The position numbers and the translations under genes were made by a program. Positions 31,698-39,748 of a DNA stretch of 64,000 nucleotides are shown one piece after another; within the stretch, counting starts at the first letter, position 1, and every line of letters starts with the position of its first letter. Below the pieces are notes generated by a model. That model was not told where the DNA came from. It ran no database searches and saw only the letters and a program-made list of their open reading frames with translations. The DNA is from ASV31 sp965229765 (GTDB taxonomy: Bacteria; Pseudomonadota; Alphaproteobacteria; Rhodobacterales; Rhodobacteraceae), in contig CBDDJT010000004.1 in assembly GCA_965229765.1 (NCBI GenBank), positions 992,001 through 1,056,000 on the forward strand, in the 5' to 3' direction.

Positions 31698-33590
31698 CTA
31701 TCCCGCGACCGCGCGGTCGCGGTTGGCCGCAAGGTGCAGGGCCACCGCCGCCAGTCCCAGGAGCGATGCCGCGCTGGTCGCGACCGTCAGCGCGGTCGTG
31801 GTATGGGGCAGGATCGCCACCACGCCCAGAAGCCCCGCCACGCCGCGTTCCAGCGGTGTCAGATGCCGTCGGCCAAAGCCCAGAAGCGCCGCCGTGATAA
31901 GCGGGATCGAGATCAGCGTGCTGAGGCTGATGACGGCGATGTCAAGCCAGCTGCCCTGCATCAGAAGTCCCGGCTGATAGACGAAGACGAAGGGCATGAT
32001 GAAGGCGATCCAGCCGAAGCGCACCGATTCCACAGCCGTGCGCATGGCAGAGGCGCCCGCGATGGAGGCCGCGGCAAAGGCCGCCAGCGCCACGGGCGGC
32101 GAGATCATCGACAGGAGGCCGAAGTAGAGGACAAAGAAATGCGCCTCTAGCGCGCCGATGCCAAGCTGCGTCAGCGGCGGCGCGGCGAGCGTGGCCAGCA
32201 GCAGGTAGACCCCGGTGGTGGGCAGCCCCATGCCCAGGATGATCGACACGATCGCGGTCAGCAGAAGCAGCAGGAAAAGCGATCCCTTGCCCAGTTCCAG
32301 CAGCATGAAGGACAGGCCAAAGGACAGACCCGAACTGGACAGAAGGCCGATGATCATGCCCGCGACCGCGCAGACCATCAGGATCTGGGCAGAGGCCGCG
32401 CCGGTGTCGATGAAGGCGCTCAGCACCTCGCGGGGGCCGATGCGTCCCACGCGCGCGATGTTCAGAAGGCCGATCACGATCAGGGCGCCCGAGGCCCAGA
32501 CCACCGCCTTGCCCGCGGGCGCATGGAACATGAAAAGGCCCGCCAGCAGCACCGCCATCGGCCCCAGCACGATCACGGCATGGGGCAGGATCAGCCGCCA
32601 TGGCTTGGCGGTGCTCTGGTCGCCGGTGCCCAGCTCGTCGCGCTCGGCCAGTAGCCCGATCTGCAGGTAGATGGCGTAGAAATAAAGCGCGGCGGGGATC
32701 ACCGCGGCGGCGATGATCGCCTGATAGGGCAGGCGCAGGAACTCTGCCATCAGGAAGGCGGCGGCGCCCATCACCGGCGGCATGATCTGCCCGCCGGTCG
32801 AGGCGACGGCCTCGATCGCGCCGGCCTTTTCGGGGCGGAACCCGGCGCGGCGCATCGCGGGGATGGTGATGACGCCAGTGGACATCACGTTCGACACCGC
32901 CGAGCCGGATATCGAGCCCATGAAGCCCGACGCGATGATCGCCATCTTGGCCGTCGCGCCGCGCCGTTCGCCGGCCAGCGTGCGGGCGGCGTCGGTCAGG
33001 ACCTCGGCCCCGCCGGTGACCACGAGAAGGCGGCCGAAGAGGATGAAGAGCACCACCACGAAAGACGCGACCTGCAACGGCGCGCCCAGCGTCGCGGTGC
33101 TGTCGGTCCCGATGTAGCGCAGGATGTCGGCGGCGGGGATCGGACGGCCTTCGAGCCTGCCCGGCACGTGATCGGAGAAGAGCGCGTAAAGCGCCAGAAT
33201 GCTCAGGATCACGATCAGGCTGAGCCCGGACACGCGCCGCAGCGCCTCCAGTGCCACGATGGTGATGCCGATGCCCAGCGCCAGCGATTCCTCGGGGTGA
33301 AAGAAGGCCCCTTCGGAAAGCACCGGAAAGCGGGCGAAGACATGCGCCCCGACCCAAAGTGCGGCAACGATCAGGAGACCGTCAAGCACGCGCCATGCGG
33401 TGCCGCGCGACGGCTCGATCAGCGAGCCCAGAAAGACAGAGGCCGCGGCAATGCCCATGAGCAGCCCGGCCACCTGTTCTGGATACAGCAGGATGCCGGC
33501 GTTCTGGGGCACATCAAGCGCCCAGATCACCGGCACCACAGAGACGAGAAGACAGAGGGCCCCGCGGGCCAGGCCAAGTGCCGACGCCAT
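31698..33590 (-). CDS. TAXI-type TRAP transporter fused permease
   Basis: A 630-residue membrane protein with about 16-18 hydrophobic segments. It combines the small (DctQ-like) and large (DctM-like) TRAP permeases in one chain, as is usual for TAXI systems. Diagnostic segments are GSISGSAVSNVMSTGVITIPAM, GQIMPPVMGAAAFLMAEF and SMISPPVALAAFAAASIAG. It is the second gene of a unit with the TAXI binding protein upstream (22 bp gap). The last codons overlap a perfect 20-bp GC palindrome (31703-31722). Confidence 0.93.
   Translation of the reverse strand: MASALGLARGALCLLVSVVPVIWALDVPQNAGILLYPEQVAGLLMGIAAASVFLGSLIEPSRGTAWRVLDGLLIVAALWVGAHVFARFPVLSEGAFFHPEESLALGIGITIVALEALRRVSGLSLIVILSILALYALFSDHVPGRLEGRPIPAADILRYIGTDSTATLGAPLQVASFVVVLFILFGRLLVVTGGAEVLTDAARTLAGERRGATAKMAIIASGFMGSISGSAVSNVMSTGVITIPAMRRAGFRPEKAGAIEAVASTGGQIMPPVMGAAAFLMAEFLRLPYQAIIAAAVIPAALYFYAIYLQIGLLAERDELGTGDQSTAKPWRLILPHAVIVLGPMAVLLAGLFMFHAPAGKAVVWASGALIVIGLLNIARVGRIGPREVLSAFIDTGAASAQILMVCAVAGMIIGLLSSSGLSFGLSFMLLELGKGSLFLLLLLTAIVSIILGMGLPTTGVYLLLATLAAPPLTQLGIGALEAHFFVLYFGLLSMISPPVALAAFAAASIAGASAMRTAVESVRFGWIAFIMPFVFVYQPGLLMQGSWLDIAVISLSTLISIPLITAALLGFGRRHLTPLERGVAGLLGVVAILPHTTTALTVATSAASLLGLAAVALHLAANRDRAVAG
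31703..31722. other. 20-bp GC palindrome at the end of the TAXI permease gene
   Basis: Arms CCGCGACC and GGTCGCGG flank GCGC, making a perfect palindrome in the last codons of the permease. It sits 15 bp from the convergent ThDP-enzyme stop and may help end transcription from either side. There is no T tract. Confidence 0.35.
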
Positions 33591-33612
33591 CGCCGCGCGC
33601 CCCTCTTTCAGA

Positions 33613-34554
33613 TCAGTTGGTTGCCACGGACTGGTAGAACGCCGCGGCGGCCGGGTGGTATTCCAGCCCCAGCGGCTTGCCGATCGTGGCGGGATCGTAC
33701 TCGCGCCACAGCGGGCTGGTCGCCCTCAGTTCCTCGGCACCTTCGTACATCGCCTTGGCCATGCGTGTGACGACGTCGTCGGACACGTCCTTATGTGCGA
33801 AAAGAAGGTAGTCGTAGGCGAAGACGCGGGTCGGCGTGTCGAGCCCCGGAAGCTCTGTATCCGCTGCGATCTCACGCAGGTAGGTGCCCGGCAGGATCTC
33901 TTCGAGCAGCGGCCCGGCATCCGCGTCGAACGGAATGAACTGGATATCGCCCAGCGCCGCCTCAAGGTCATAGGTCGGTTTCGAGCCGATGGTCGCGATC
34001 GAAATGTCCGTCTGGCCCTGCTTGATTGCGTCGTACATACGGGGGAAGTTTGCGATCGGCACCTCGTTGACGTCGCCATAGGTCAGCCCGCCAGCGTTCA
34101 GCGCCATGCGCACGATGTAGTCGCCAAGCGATCCGTCCGGGAAGCGCGGCACGTTCATGCCCGCAAGGTCGGAGAAGCCCGTAACACCCTTGCTTTCGGC
34201 CGCCACGATCCCGGCCTGGAACGGGAAGAGCGCGGCGACGATGCGCAGGTCCGGGTTCGGCACGTCGGACATGCCGCTGCCGTCCATGGCGTACCAGGTC
34301 TGCGGGTAGTTCGCGATTCCGAACTCCAGCCGGCCGGCGTTGACCAGCGGGATGTACTGCGAGGTATTGGCCGAGACCTGCGGCCGTACCTGAAGCTCGC
34401 CCGACGCCGAGACCACGCTGGCGATGGCGGTGGCGATCTGGCCGGTCGCGCCGCCCTCTGTGGTGCCGAGTGCAACAGTTTGCGCCGCAGCCGGGAACGC
34501 CAGCACCGCGCCCAGCGCGACGGCCAGCAGTCCGCCCTTGAGACTATGGGTCAT
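33613..34554 (-). CDS. TAXI-family TRAP transporter substrate-binding protein
   Basis: A 313-residue exported protein. The signal peptide runs to about residue 24 (AVLAFPAAAQ). The mature N-terminus has VALGTTEGGATGQIATAIA, the TAXI hallmark region, followed by RPQVSANTSQYIPLVNAGRLEFGIAN-like sequence. TAXI systems take up carboxylates such as 2-oxoglutarate or glutamate-like acids. The ATG at 34554 follows GAGAGGA. The gene is divergent from an SDR, and the space between them carries operator copy 4. Confidence 0.92.
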   Translation of the reverse strand: MTHSLKGGLLAVALGAVLAFPAAAQTVALGTTEGGATGQIATAIASVVSASGELQVRPQVSANTSQYIPLVNAGRLEFGIANYPQTWYAMDGSGMSDVPNPDLRIVAALFPFQAGIVAAESKGVTGFSDLAGMNVPRFPDGSLGDYIVRMALNAGGLTYGDVNEVPIANFPRMYDAIKQGQTDISIATIGSKPTYDLEAALGDIQFIPFDADAGPLLEEILPGTYLREIAADTELPGLDTPTRVFAYDYLLFAHKDVSDDVVTRMAKAMYEGAEELRATSPLWREYDPATIGKPLGLEYHPAAAAFYQSVATN

Positions 34555-34633
34555 GATTCGGTCCTCTCTGTTGGGATGTGGCCTGTGCGCGCCACTTGCC
34601 ATTTTGTCGTGGGTGTTATCGTATACCTGTAAC

Positions 34634-34645
34634 TTGTCTGGACAA
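34634..34645. promoter_or_regulatory. Candidate GntR/UTRA operator, copy 4
   Basis: TTGTCTGGACAA only 12 bp before the ATG of the SDR at 34658. It would overlap the start of that transcript or its ribosome binding region, and it lies 79 bp upstream of the TAXI binding-protein gene. It extends the regulon to the 31.7-37.1 kb genes. Confidence 0.7.
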
Positions 34646-34657
34646 GAGGGATTCCAC

Positions 34658-35398
34658 ATGGCGGCCAAATCGGGACGGCTGGCTTTGCTTGGCGGGGCGG
34701 GGGGCATCGGGCGCGCGGCGCAGGCCCGCGCCGCCGCCGACGGATGGGAAGTGACGGTTCTGGATCTGCCCCAATCGCTGGAACGGCATCCCCCCTCAGG
34801 GGCGGTGCGGGCGTTGGGGATCGATGTGTCCGACGCCGCGCAGGTGGCAGAGGTGTTCGCGACGCTGGGCCCGATCGAGGGCTTTGTGAACCTTGCGGGG
34901 TTCATGACCGGCTTGCGCCCGCTGGACCAGACGACACCCGAGGAGTTCGATGAGGTGATGTCGGGCAATTTCCGTGGCGCCTATCTTGCGGCCACAGCCG
35001 CGCTGGGACCGCTGCGCGCGGGTGACGGGGGCGCGATGGTCAACATCGTGTCAGGTCTCGCGTCCTTCGTGCGTCCGGGTTACGGGCTATACGGTGCGAA
35101 CAAGGCGGCGATGATCCACCTGACAAAAACGCTGGCGCTGGAGGCGGCGCCGGACATCCGGGTGAACGCTGTCGGGCCGGCGGCGGTGGATACCGCGTTC
35201 CTGCGTGGCGGCACAGGGCGTTCGGACGAGGCCGCGCCATCAAGTCTCGACGTCGAAGCCTATGCAAGGGTGACGCCGCTGGCGCGGCTGGCGGTGGCCG
35301 ATGACGTGGTGGGACCGATCATGTTCCTGCTGGGTCCCGACAGCGCCTTCATGACCGGACAGGTGCTGTGGGTGAACGGCGGGGGATACATGCCATGA
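34658..35398 (+). CDS. SDR-family oxidoreductase
   Basis: A 246-residue short-chain dehydrogenase. The cofactor motif is LLGGAGGIGRAAQ near residue 10. The catalytic Ser is in NIVSGLAS and the catalytic pair is in YGLYGANKAAM (Tyr and Lys four residues apart). The C-terminal FMTGQVLWVNGGGYMP is typical. It begins just downstream of operator copy 4. The next SDR starts within its last codon (ATGA), so the genes are coupled. It probably oxidises a hydroxy-acid or alcohol intermediate. Confidence 0.93.
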   Translation: MAAKSGRLALLGGAGGIGRAAQARAAADGWEVTVLDLPQSLERHPPSGAVRALGIDVSDAAQVAEVFATLGPIEGFVNLAGFMTGLRPLDQTTPEEFDEVMSGNFRGAYLAATAALGPLRAGDGGAMVNIVSGLASFVRPGYGLYGANKAAMIHLTKTLALEAAPDIRVNAVGPAAVDTAFLRGGTGRSDEAAPSSLDVEAYARVTPLARLAVADDVVGPIMFLLGPDSAFMTGQVLWVNGGGYMP

Positions 35399-36207
35399 GC
35401 GATCCGTCCCTGAAGGGGCGCGTCTGCCTTGTGACCGGTGGCGCGCGCGGGCTTGGCCGCGAGATGGCGCTGGCCCTGGCCGAGGCGGGCGCTGTCCTGT
35501 GCATCACGGGCGCAACCGAGACGCCGGAACTTTTGCAGACGGCCGGGGATCTGGCGGCGCTGGGCGGGTCAGGGAACGTGCTGGCGCTTGCCTCTGACGT
35601 GGCGGACAAGGCCGCAGCGGATGCCGCGGTGGCCGCCTGCGTGGACCGGTTCGGGCGGCTGGACGTTCTGGTGAACAACGCGGGCCGGGGCATGCGCCTG
35701 ATCTCCGAGACGTTCAACACCACGCCCACCAGGTTCTGGGAATCGGACGCCGACGCCTGGCGTGCCGTCGTCGATATCAACTGCAACGGGCCATTCCTGA
35801 TGGCGCGCGCGGCCGTGCCGGGGATGCTGGCGCAGGGCTTCGGCAAGATCGTGAACATCTCGACCTCGGACCAGACGATGGTGCGCAAGGGCTATGCGCC
35901 CTATGGCCCGTCCAAGGCCTTTCTGGAAGCGTCAAGCCGTGTCTGGGCGCAGGACCTGCATGGCACGGGGGTCGACGTGAACGTGCTGCTGCCGGGGGGC
36001 GCGGCGGATACCGACCTGCTGCCGCCTTCACCGGACAAGAAGGGCGCGGATGGCAACCTGCTGTCGCCCGCCGTGATGCGCGATGCGATGCTTTGGCTGG
36101 CCTCGGATGCGTCGAACGGCTGCACGGGGGGGCGCTATATCGGGCGGCTCTGGGACGGGCCGGACGCGGCGCGCGACGCGCCGATCGACAAGCCCCGGAT
36201 CATGTGA
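35395..36207 (+). CDS. SDR-family oxidoreductase
   Basis: A 270-residue short-chain dehydrogenase with VTGGARGLGREMALALAEAG as the cofactor motif, NNAG, catalytic Ser in NISTSDQ and YAPYGPSKAF carrying the Tyr-Lys pair. The C-terminus is longer than in the preceding SDR and ends in PIDKPRIM. It is coupled by a four-base overlap with that gene and followed after 7 bp by the metallo-beta-lactamase-fold gene, giving a three-gene unit. Confidence 0.92.
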   Translation: MSDPSLKGRVCLVTGGARGLGREMALALAEAGAVLCITGATETPELLQTAGDLAALGGSGNVLALASDVADKAAADAAVAACVDRFGRLDVLVNNAGRGMRLISETFNTTPTRFWESDADAWRAVVDINCNGPFLMARAAVPGMLAQGFGKIVNISTSDQTMVRKGYAPYGPSKAFLEASSRVWAQDLHGTGVDVNVLLPGGAADTDLLPPSPDKKGADGNLLSPAVMRDAMLWLASDASNGCTGGRYIGRLWDGPDAARDAPIDKPRIM

Positions 36208-36214
36208 GGCGACG

Positions 36215-37069
36215 ATGGGCGGGTTGACGCTTGGGGGGCTGGAAGTTCAGGGGCTGACGGATCTGGACAGGTTCGACATCCCGCTGTCCATGCTGCTGCC
36301 GGGCGCGGATGCGGCGGATTTCGCCGGCGTGCCCTGGATCGGGGGCGACGTTCTGACGGGCGACACCCTGCACCTGAAGATCCGGTCATGGCTGCTGCGG
36401 GTCCGCGGGCGTGTGATTCTGGTTGATACCTGCGTCGGCGACCACAAAGAGCGTCCGCGCCGCCCCGACTGGCACCGTCGCGACGGCGGCGTGCTGCTGG
36501 CGGCGCTGGCCCGTGCCGGGCTGCGGCCCGATGATGTCGACGTCGTCATGTGCACCCACCTGCACGCCGATCACGTGGGCTGGAACACGCGGCTGGAAAA
36601 AGGCGGCTGGGTCCCGACCTTTCCGAACGCGCGCTATGTCTGCGGGCGGGTGGAGTACGACCACTGTGCGGCCGATGCCGCCGCGGGCGGGGACGGGCAC
36701 GGCAGTTTCGCCGACAGCGTCCTGCCGGTGATGGAGGCCGGGCGCATGGACCTGGTCGAGGACGGCTGGGACCTTGCCGACGGGCTGCGGCTGGCCGCCA
36801 CGCCGGGCCACAGCCCCGGGCACATGTGCATTCACGCCAGCCACGGCGACGGCGCGGTGTTTGCAGGCGATGCGATCCACTCGCCCGTGCAACTGGCGCG
36901 CCCCGACCTGTCGAGCGCGTTTTGCAGTGACCCCGATGCGGCGCGTGCCGCCCGCCTGCATCTGCTGGAGGATGTCGCGGACAGCGGGCGCTGGCTGATC
37001 CCGGCGCATTTTCCCGATCCGGGCTGGATCAGGCTGGCGCGCGACGGCGGCGCCTTCTGCCCGGCCTGA
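36215..37069 (+). CDS. Metallo-beta-lactamase-fold hydrolase
   Basis: A 284-residue MBL-fold protein. The metal motif is CTHLHADHVGW (HxHxDH, about residues 111-121), with further ligands in TPGHSPGHMC and FAGDAIHS. The layout resembles quorum-quenching lactonases and other small ester or lactone hydrolases. It has no signal peptide. As the third gene after two SDRs it could hydrolyse a lactone or thioester made by them. Its stop is 5 bp from that of the convergent small gene. Confidence 0.9.
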   Translation: MGGLTLGGLEVQGLTDLDRFDIPLSMLLPGADAADFAGVPWIGGDVLTGDTLHLKIRSWLLRVRGRVILVDTCVGDHKERPRRPDWHRRDGGVLLAALARAGLRPDDVDVVMCTHLHADHVGWNTRLEKGGWVPTFPNARYVCGRVEYDHCAADAAAGGDGHGSFADSVLPVMEAGRMDLVEDGWDLADGLRLAATPGHSPGHMCIHASHGDGAVFAGDAIHSPVQLARPDLSSAFCSDPDAARAARLHLLEDVADSGRWLIPAHFPDPGWIRLARDGGAFCPA

Positions 37070-37074
37070 CGGGG

Positions 37075-37308
37075 TCAGGCCAGGTCGTCCAGCCAGGGCG
37101 CAGTGGCGCGCGCGGCGGCGGTGGCGCCGGCCTCGTTGGCAAAGCGTTCCGTGCCGTCCCCGCCAATGGGCTGCCAGCCGCGCCCGTCCTCGGGATCGCG
37201 GCGATACTGGGCGTACCCATAGCTGCCGTCCGGCCGGCGGAAGATGTCGACGCACAGCAGGTCGCCCGGCGCGTTGACGGATCGGACGACCTTGTTCAGG
37301 TGGGCCAT
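37075..37308 (-). CDS. Small protein of unknown function (77 residues)
   Basis: I do not recognise a family. The product begins MAHLNKVVRSVNAPGDLLCV and continues with a DIFRRPDGSYGYAQYRRDPED stretch and a GW(Q)P segment. It is acidic to neutral, has no membrane segment or signal, and ends in an alanine-rich tail. The gene is the last of the minus-strand unit HMG-CoA-lyase-like, gntR, SDR, and starts only 4 bp after the SDR stop. That placement and the plausible codon use support a real gene. The pattern of aromatic residues and PDG turns suggests a compact beta-rich fold; function is unknown. Confidence 0.65.
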   Translation of the reverse strand: MAHLNKVVRSVNAPGDLLCVDIFRRPDGSYGYAQYRRDPEDGRGWQPIGGDGTERFANEAGATAAARATAPWLDDLA

Positions 37309-37312
37309 GGCG

Positions 37313-38092
37313 TCAGCCGGCCCATTGCCGCCCGCCGTCCAGGTCGATCACCGTGCCGGACAGGTAGTGCACCTTCGGGCTGGTCAGCATCACCGCCAGC
37401 GCGGCGACCTCTTCGGGGTCGATCGGGCGGTGAAAGGGGAAGGTCGCGGGGTCCATCATCTCTTGCCAGCGGTCCGGGTCGCCCAACTGGCTTGCCGCCG
37501 CGTCGCGCAAGCGGCCGATCATCCGGTCGGTCAGCGTCAGCGAGGGGTTGATGCCGAAGACGCGGACGTTGTCCGCCGGTGTTTCCGCCCCCAAGGCATT
37601 GGTGAAGCCGATCAGCGCCGCGTTGCCCGCCGCGCCGATGATGTAGGACGGGCGCACAGCCCGGCCGCCCATGCCGATCACGTTGACGACGGTTCCCGAC
37701 CCGCGCCGCCGCATCGCGGGGACGTAAAGCATGGACAGGTGGATGAAGCCCCAGACCTTCAGCTCGAACCCGGTGCGCCAGTCCTCCATCGTGCGCGCGT
37801 CGAGCGGGCCCGACTTGATCGCGCCAGCGTTGTTCACCAGCACGTCCACATCCGGGAAGGCCCGGAACAGCGCCTCGCGCTGGTCCTCGTCCGAGAGGTC
37901 GGCGGCGTGCCAGCCGACCCGGGCTCCGGTGTCCCGCGCCATTTGCGCGGCGGCGTCCTCCAGGGCATCGGCGCGGCGCGAGACCAGCGTGATGCGCGCG
38001 CCTTCGCGGGCGAAGGCGGCGGCGCAGGCATGGCCGATCCCTTTCGAGGCGCCGGTGATCAGAACATGACGGTCCCTTAGGCCAAGGTCCAT
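37313..38092 (-). CDS. SDR-family protein with degenerate active site
   Basis: A 259-residue Rossmann-fold SDR. The cofactor motif LITGASKGIGHACA and NNAG are intact. In the catalytic region the pattern P-x-Y-x-x-Y-x-A-S-K reads PSYIIGAAGN, so the usual Tyr is Gly and the Lys is Asn. The catalytic Ser site reads NVIGMGGR. It therefore cannot use the normal SDR proton relay and may bind cofactor without standard redox activity or use other residues. It starts 5 bp after the gntR stop in the HMG-CoA-lyase-like unit. Confidence 0.88.
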   Translation of the reverse strand: MDLGLRDRHVLITGASKGIGHACAAAFAREGARITLVSRRADALEDAAAQMARDTGARVGWHAADLSDEDQREALFRAFPDVDVLVNNAGAIKSGPLDARTMEDWRTGFELKVWGFIHLSMLYVPAMRRRGSGTVVNVIGMGGRAVRPSYIIGAAGNAALIGFTNALGAETPADNVRVFGINPSLTLTDRMIGRLRDAAASQLGDPDRWQEMMDPATFPFHRPIDPEEVAALAVMLTSPKVHYLSGTVIDLDGGRQWAG

Positions 38093-38097
38093 GGCGG

Positions 38098-38763
38098 CTA
38101 TCCCTTTCGTCTGTTCGGTTTCGCCGCCGACACCGCAGCGGCAAGAACGTGGCTCGACATCACGCTGGACGCCCATTCGGGCGACCGGGCGCGGATCGCC
38201 TCGGCCAGTTCCTGATGATGGCGTGCGGATCGGATCAGGTCGGCGGGCTGATAGGCCCGGTAGGTGCGTGCGACCACGCCCACATCGACGGCCACGGCCA
38301 GCACCGCGCGCAGGCGCGGCGATCGCGCGGCCTCGGCGAGGATACTGTGAAAGCTGGCGTTCGCGGCGGAAAGCGCGGCGTAGTCCTCGGGGCCGCGCGG
38401 CGGTGTCAACACCATCATCTCGGTGGCTAGGCGATCGAGTGCCTCGATCTGCTCGGTCGTGGCCAGTTTGGCGGCCCGCTCGGCGGCATAGCATTCCAGC
38501 CGCCGGCGCACCTCGAACAGCTGGTCGAGTTCTTCATCCGGAAAGGCGGCGACCCGGGTGGAATACCCGTCGCCCTTTTCGATGAAGCCCTCGTGCAGCA
38601 GGCGTGTCATGGCGGCCCGCACCGGTGTCCGGCTGATGCCCAGGTCCTCGGCCAGCCCCTGTTCGGTCAGGCGCAAGCCGCCCGGCAGGTCGCCGGACAT
38701 GATGCGGTTGCGGATCGCCTCATACGCCTGCGTGGCCGCGGGAAGGCGCGGCGGTCCGTCCAT
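38098..38763 (-). CDS. GntR-family regulator with FCD domain
   Basis: A 221-residue FadR-type regulator. The winged helix at about residues 12-75 includes LTEQGLAEDLGISRTPVRAA and LLHEGFIEKGDGYST. An all-helical FCD ligand domain follows, with metal-binding residues probable in SFHSILAEA and RHHQELAEA. Its ATG overlaps the stop of the HMG-CoA-lyase-like gene by one base (TGATG). The palindrome between 39671 and 39749 is the probable autoregulatory site. Confidence 0.92.
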   Translation of the reverse strand: MDGPPRLPAATQAYEAIRNRIMSGDLPGGLRLTEQGLAEDLGISRTPVRAAMTRLLHEGFIEKGDGYSTRVAAFPDEELDQLFEVRRRLECYAAERAAKLATTEQIEALDRLATEMMVLTPPRGPEDYAALSAANASFHSILAEAARSPRLRAVLAVAVDVGVVARTYRAYQPADLIRSARHHQELAEAIRARSPEWASSVMSSHVLAAAVSAAKPNRRKG

Positions 38764-39671
38764 CACGCGGCCCGCGGCGCGGGAAATCCGCCAGCCTTCA
38801 TGACCATGCCCGGCACCGTCTTGCCCAGCCGTGCCTCCAGCCATTCGGCGGCGGCGATGGCCTTGTCGAGGTCGACGCCGGTGTCCACGCCGGACCGGTC
38901 GAGCATGTAGACAAGGTCTTCGGTCGCGATGTTGCCGGTGGCGCGGGGGGCAAAGGGGCACCCGCCCACCCCGCCCAGCGATGCGTCGAGGCTGCGCACC
39001 CCCGCCTCGATCCCGGCCCAGGCGTTGGCGATGCCGGTGTTGCGGGTGTTGTGCAGGTGCAGTCGCAGGCGCACCTCGGGGAAGGCCGCGCGCACGGCGC
39101 CCAGGCGTTCGGTCACGTCGCGGGGCGTGGCGACACCGATGGTGTCGGCAAGGGCCAGTTCGAAGGGGTCGTGTTCCATGCAGGCCTCGACCACCTGCAT
39201 CAGGCGGGACACGGGCACCTCGCCTTCGAACGGGCAGCCAAAGGCGGCGCCGATGGTCAGGCCCACGTCGATCCCCGGCGGTGCGTCGGCGCGGATCGCG
39301 GCGAAGGCGGCGATGCTGTCGGAGGTGGGCACGCCCTGGTTGCGCTGGTTGAAGGTGTCCGAGGCGACGACGACGAAATTCGCCTCGTCCAGTCCGGCCT
39401 CTGCCGCGCGGTCAAAGCCCCGTCGGTTCAGCGTCAGCCCGATGAAGCGCGCGCCCCGGTCGCGCGGCAGGCCGGCGGCGACCTCGGCGGCGTCCGCCAT
39501 TTGCGGCACGCGCTTGGGATTGACGAAGCTGGTGACTTCCATCCGCCGCAGGCCTGCGTCCAGCGCGCGGCCGATAAGGCCCAGTTTTTCCTCGGTCGGC
39601 AGGATCACGGGCTCATTTTGTATCCCGTCGCGTGCTGACACCTCGATGATTTCAACAAAAGTTCTGGCCAA
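38763..39671 (-). CDS. Hydroxymethylglutaryl-CoA-lyase-like enzyme
   Basis: A 302-residue DRE-TIM metallolyase. SARDGIQNEP near residue 13 is the family's DGxQ active-site start, LHLHNTRN carries the HxH metal ligands, and GGCPFAPRATGN near residue 235 holds the catalytic Cys. It cleaves a 3-hydroxy-3-methyl-type acyl-CoA into acetyl-CoA or pyruvate plus a keto acid. The CaiB-type CoA-transferase encoded divergently could supply the CoA ester. It leads the four-gene minus-strand unit with gntR, the SDR and the 77-residue protein. Confidence 0.92.
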   Translation of the reverse strand: MARTFVEIIEVSARDGIQNEPVILPTEEKLGLIGRALDAGLRRMEVTSFVNPKRVPQMADAAEVAAGLPRDRGARFIGLTLNRRGFDRAAEAGLDEANFVVVASDTFNQRNQGVPTSDSIAAFAAIRADAPPGIDVGLTIGAAFGCPFEGEVPVSRLMQVVEACMEHDPFELALADTIGVATPRDVTERLGAVRAAFPEVRLRLHLHNTRNTGIANAWAGIEAGVRSLDASLGGVGGCPFAPRATGNIATEDLVYMLDRSGVDTGVDLDKAIAAAEWLEARLGKTVPGMVMKAGGFPAPRAA

Positions 39672-39685
39672 ACTGTCGCACCCCC

Positions 39686-39706
39686 CTATTTTGGGATACG
39701 AAATAG
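39686..39706. promoter_or_regulatory. Palindrome between HMG-CoA-lyase-like and CoA-transferase genes (candidate FCD-GntR operator)
   Basis: Arms CTATTT (39686-39691) and AAATAG (39701-39706) flank nine bases that include GGGATAC. It lies 15 bp from the lyase start and 43 bp from the CoA-transferase start, where it would control both. FCD regulators often bind such AT-rich sites; binding by the GntR at 38098 is inferred. Confidence 0.6.
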
Positions 39707-39748
39707 GCGGAATCGTCTGAGGTCAACGAAAACCGGATGGGGGGCGGC

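Noticed and set aside
39615..39626. ATTTTGTATCCC, resembling part of the 39686-39706 palindrome in reverse
   Set aside because: It lies in coding sequence and encodes the conserved Gly-Ile-Gln-Asn of the HMG-CoA-lyase active-site motif, so the similarity is explained by protein constraint.
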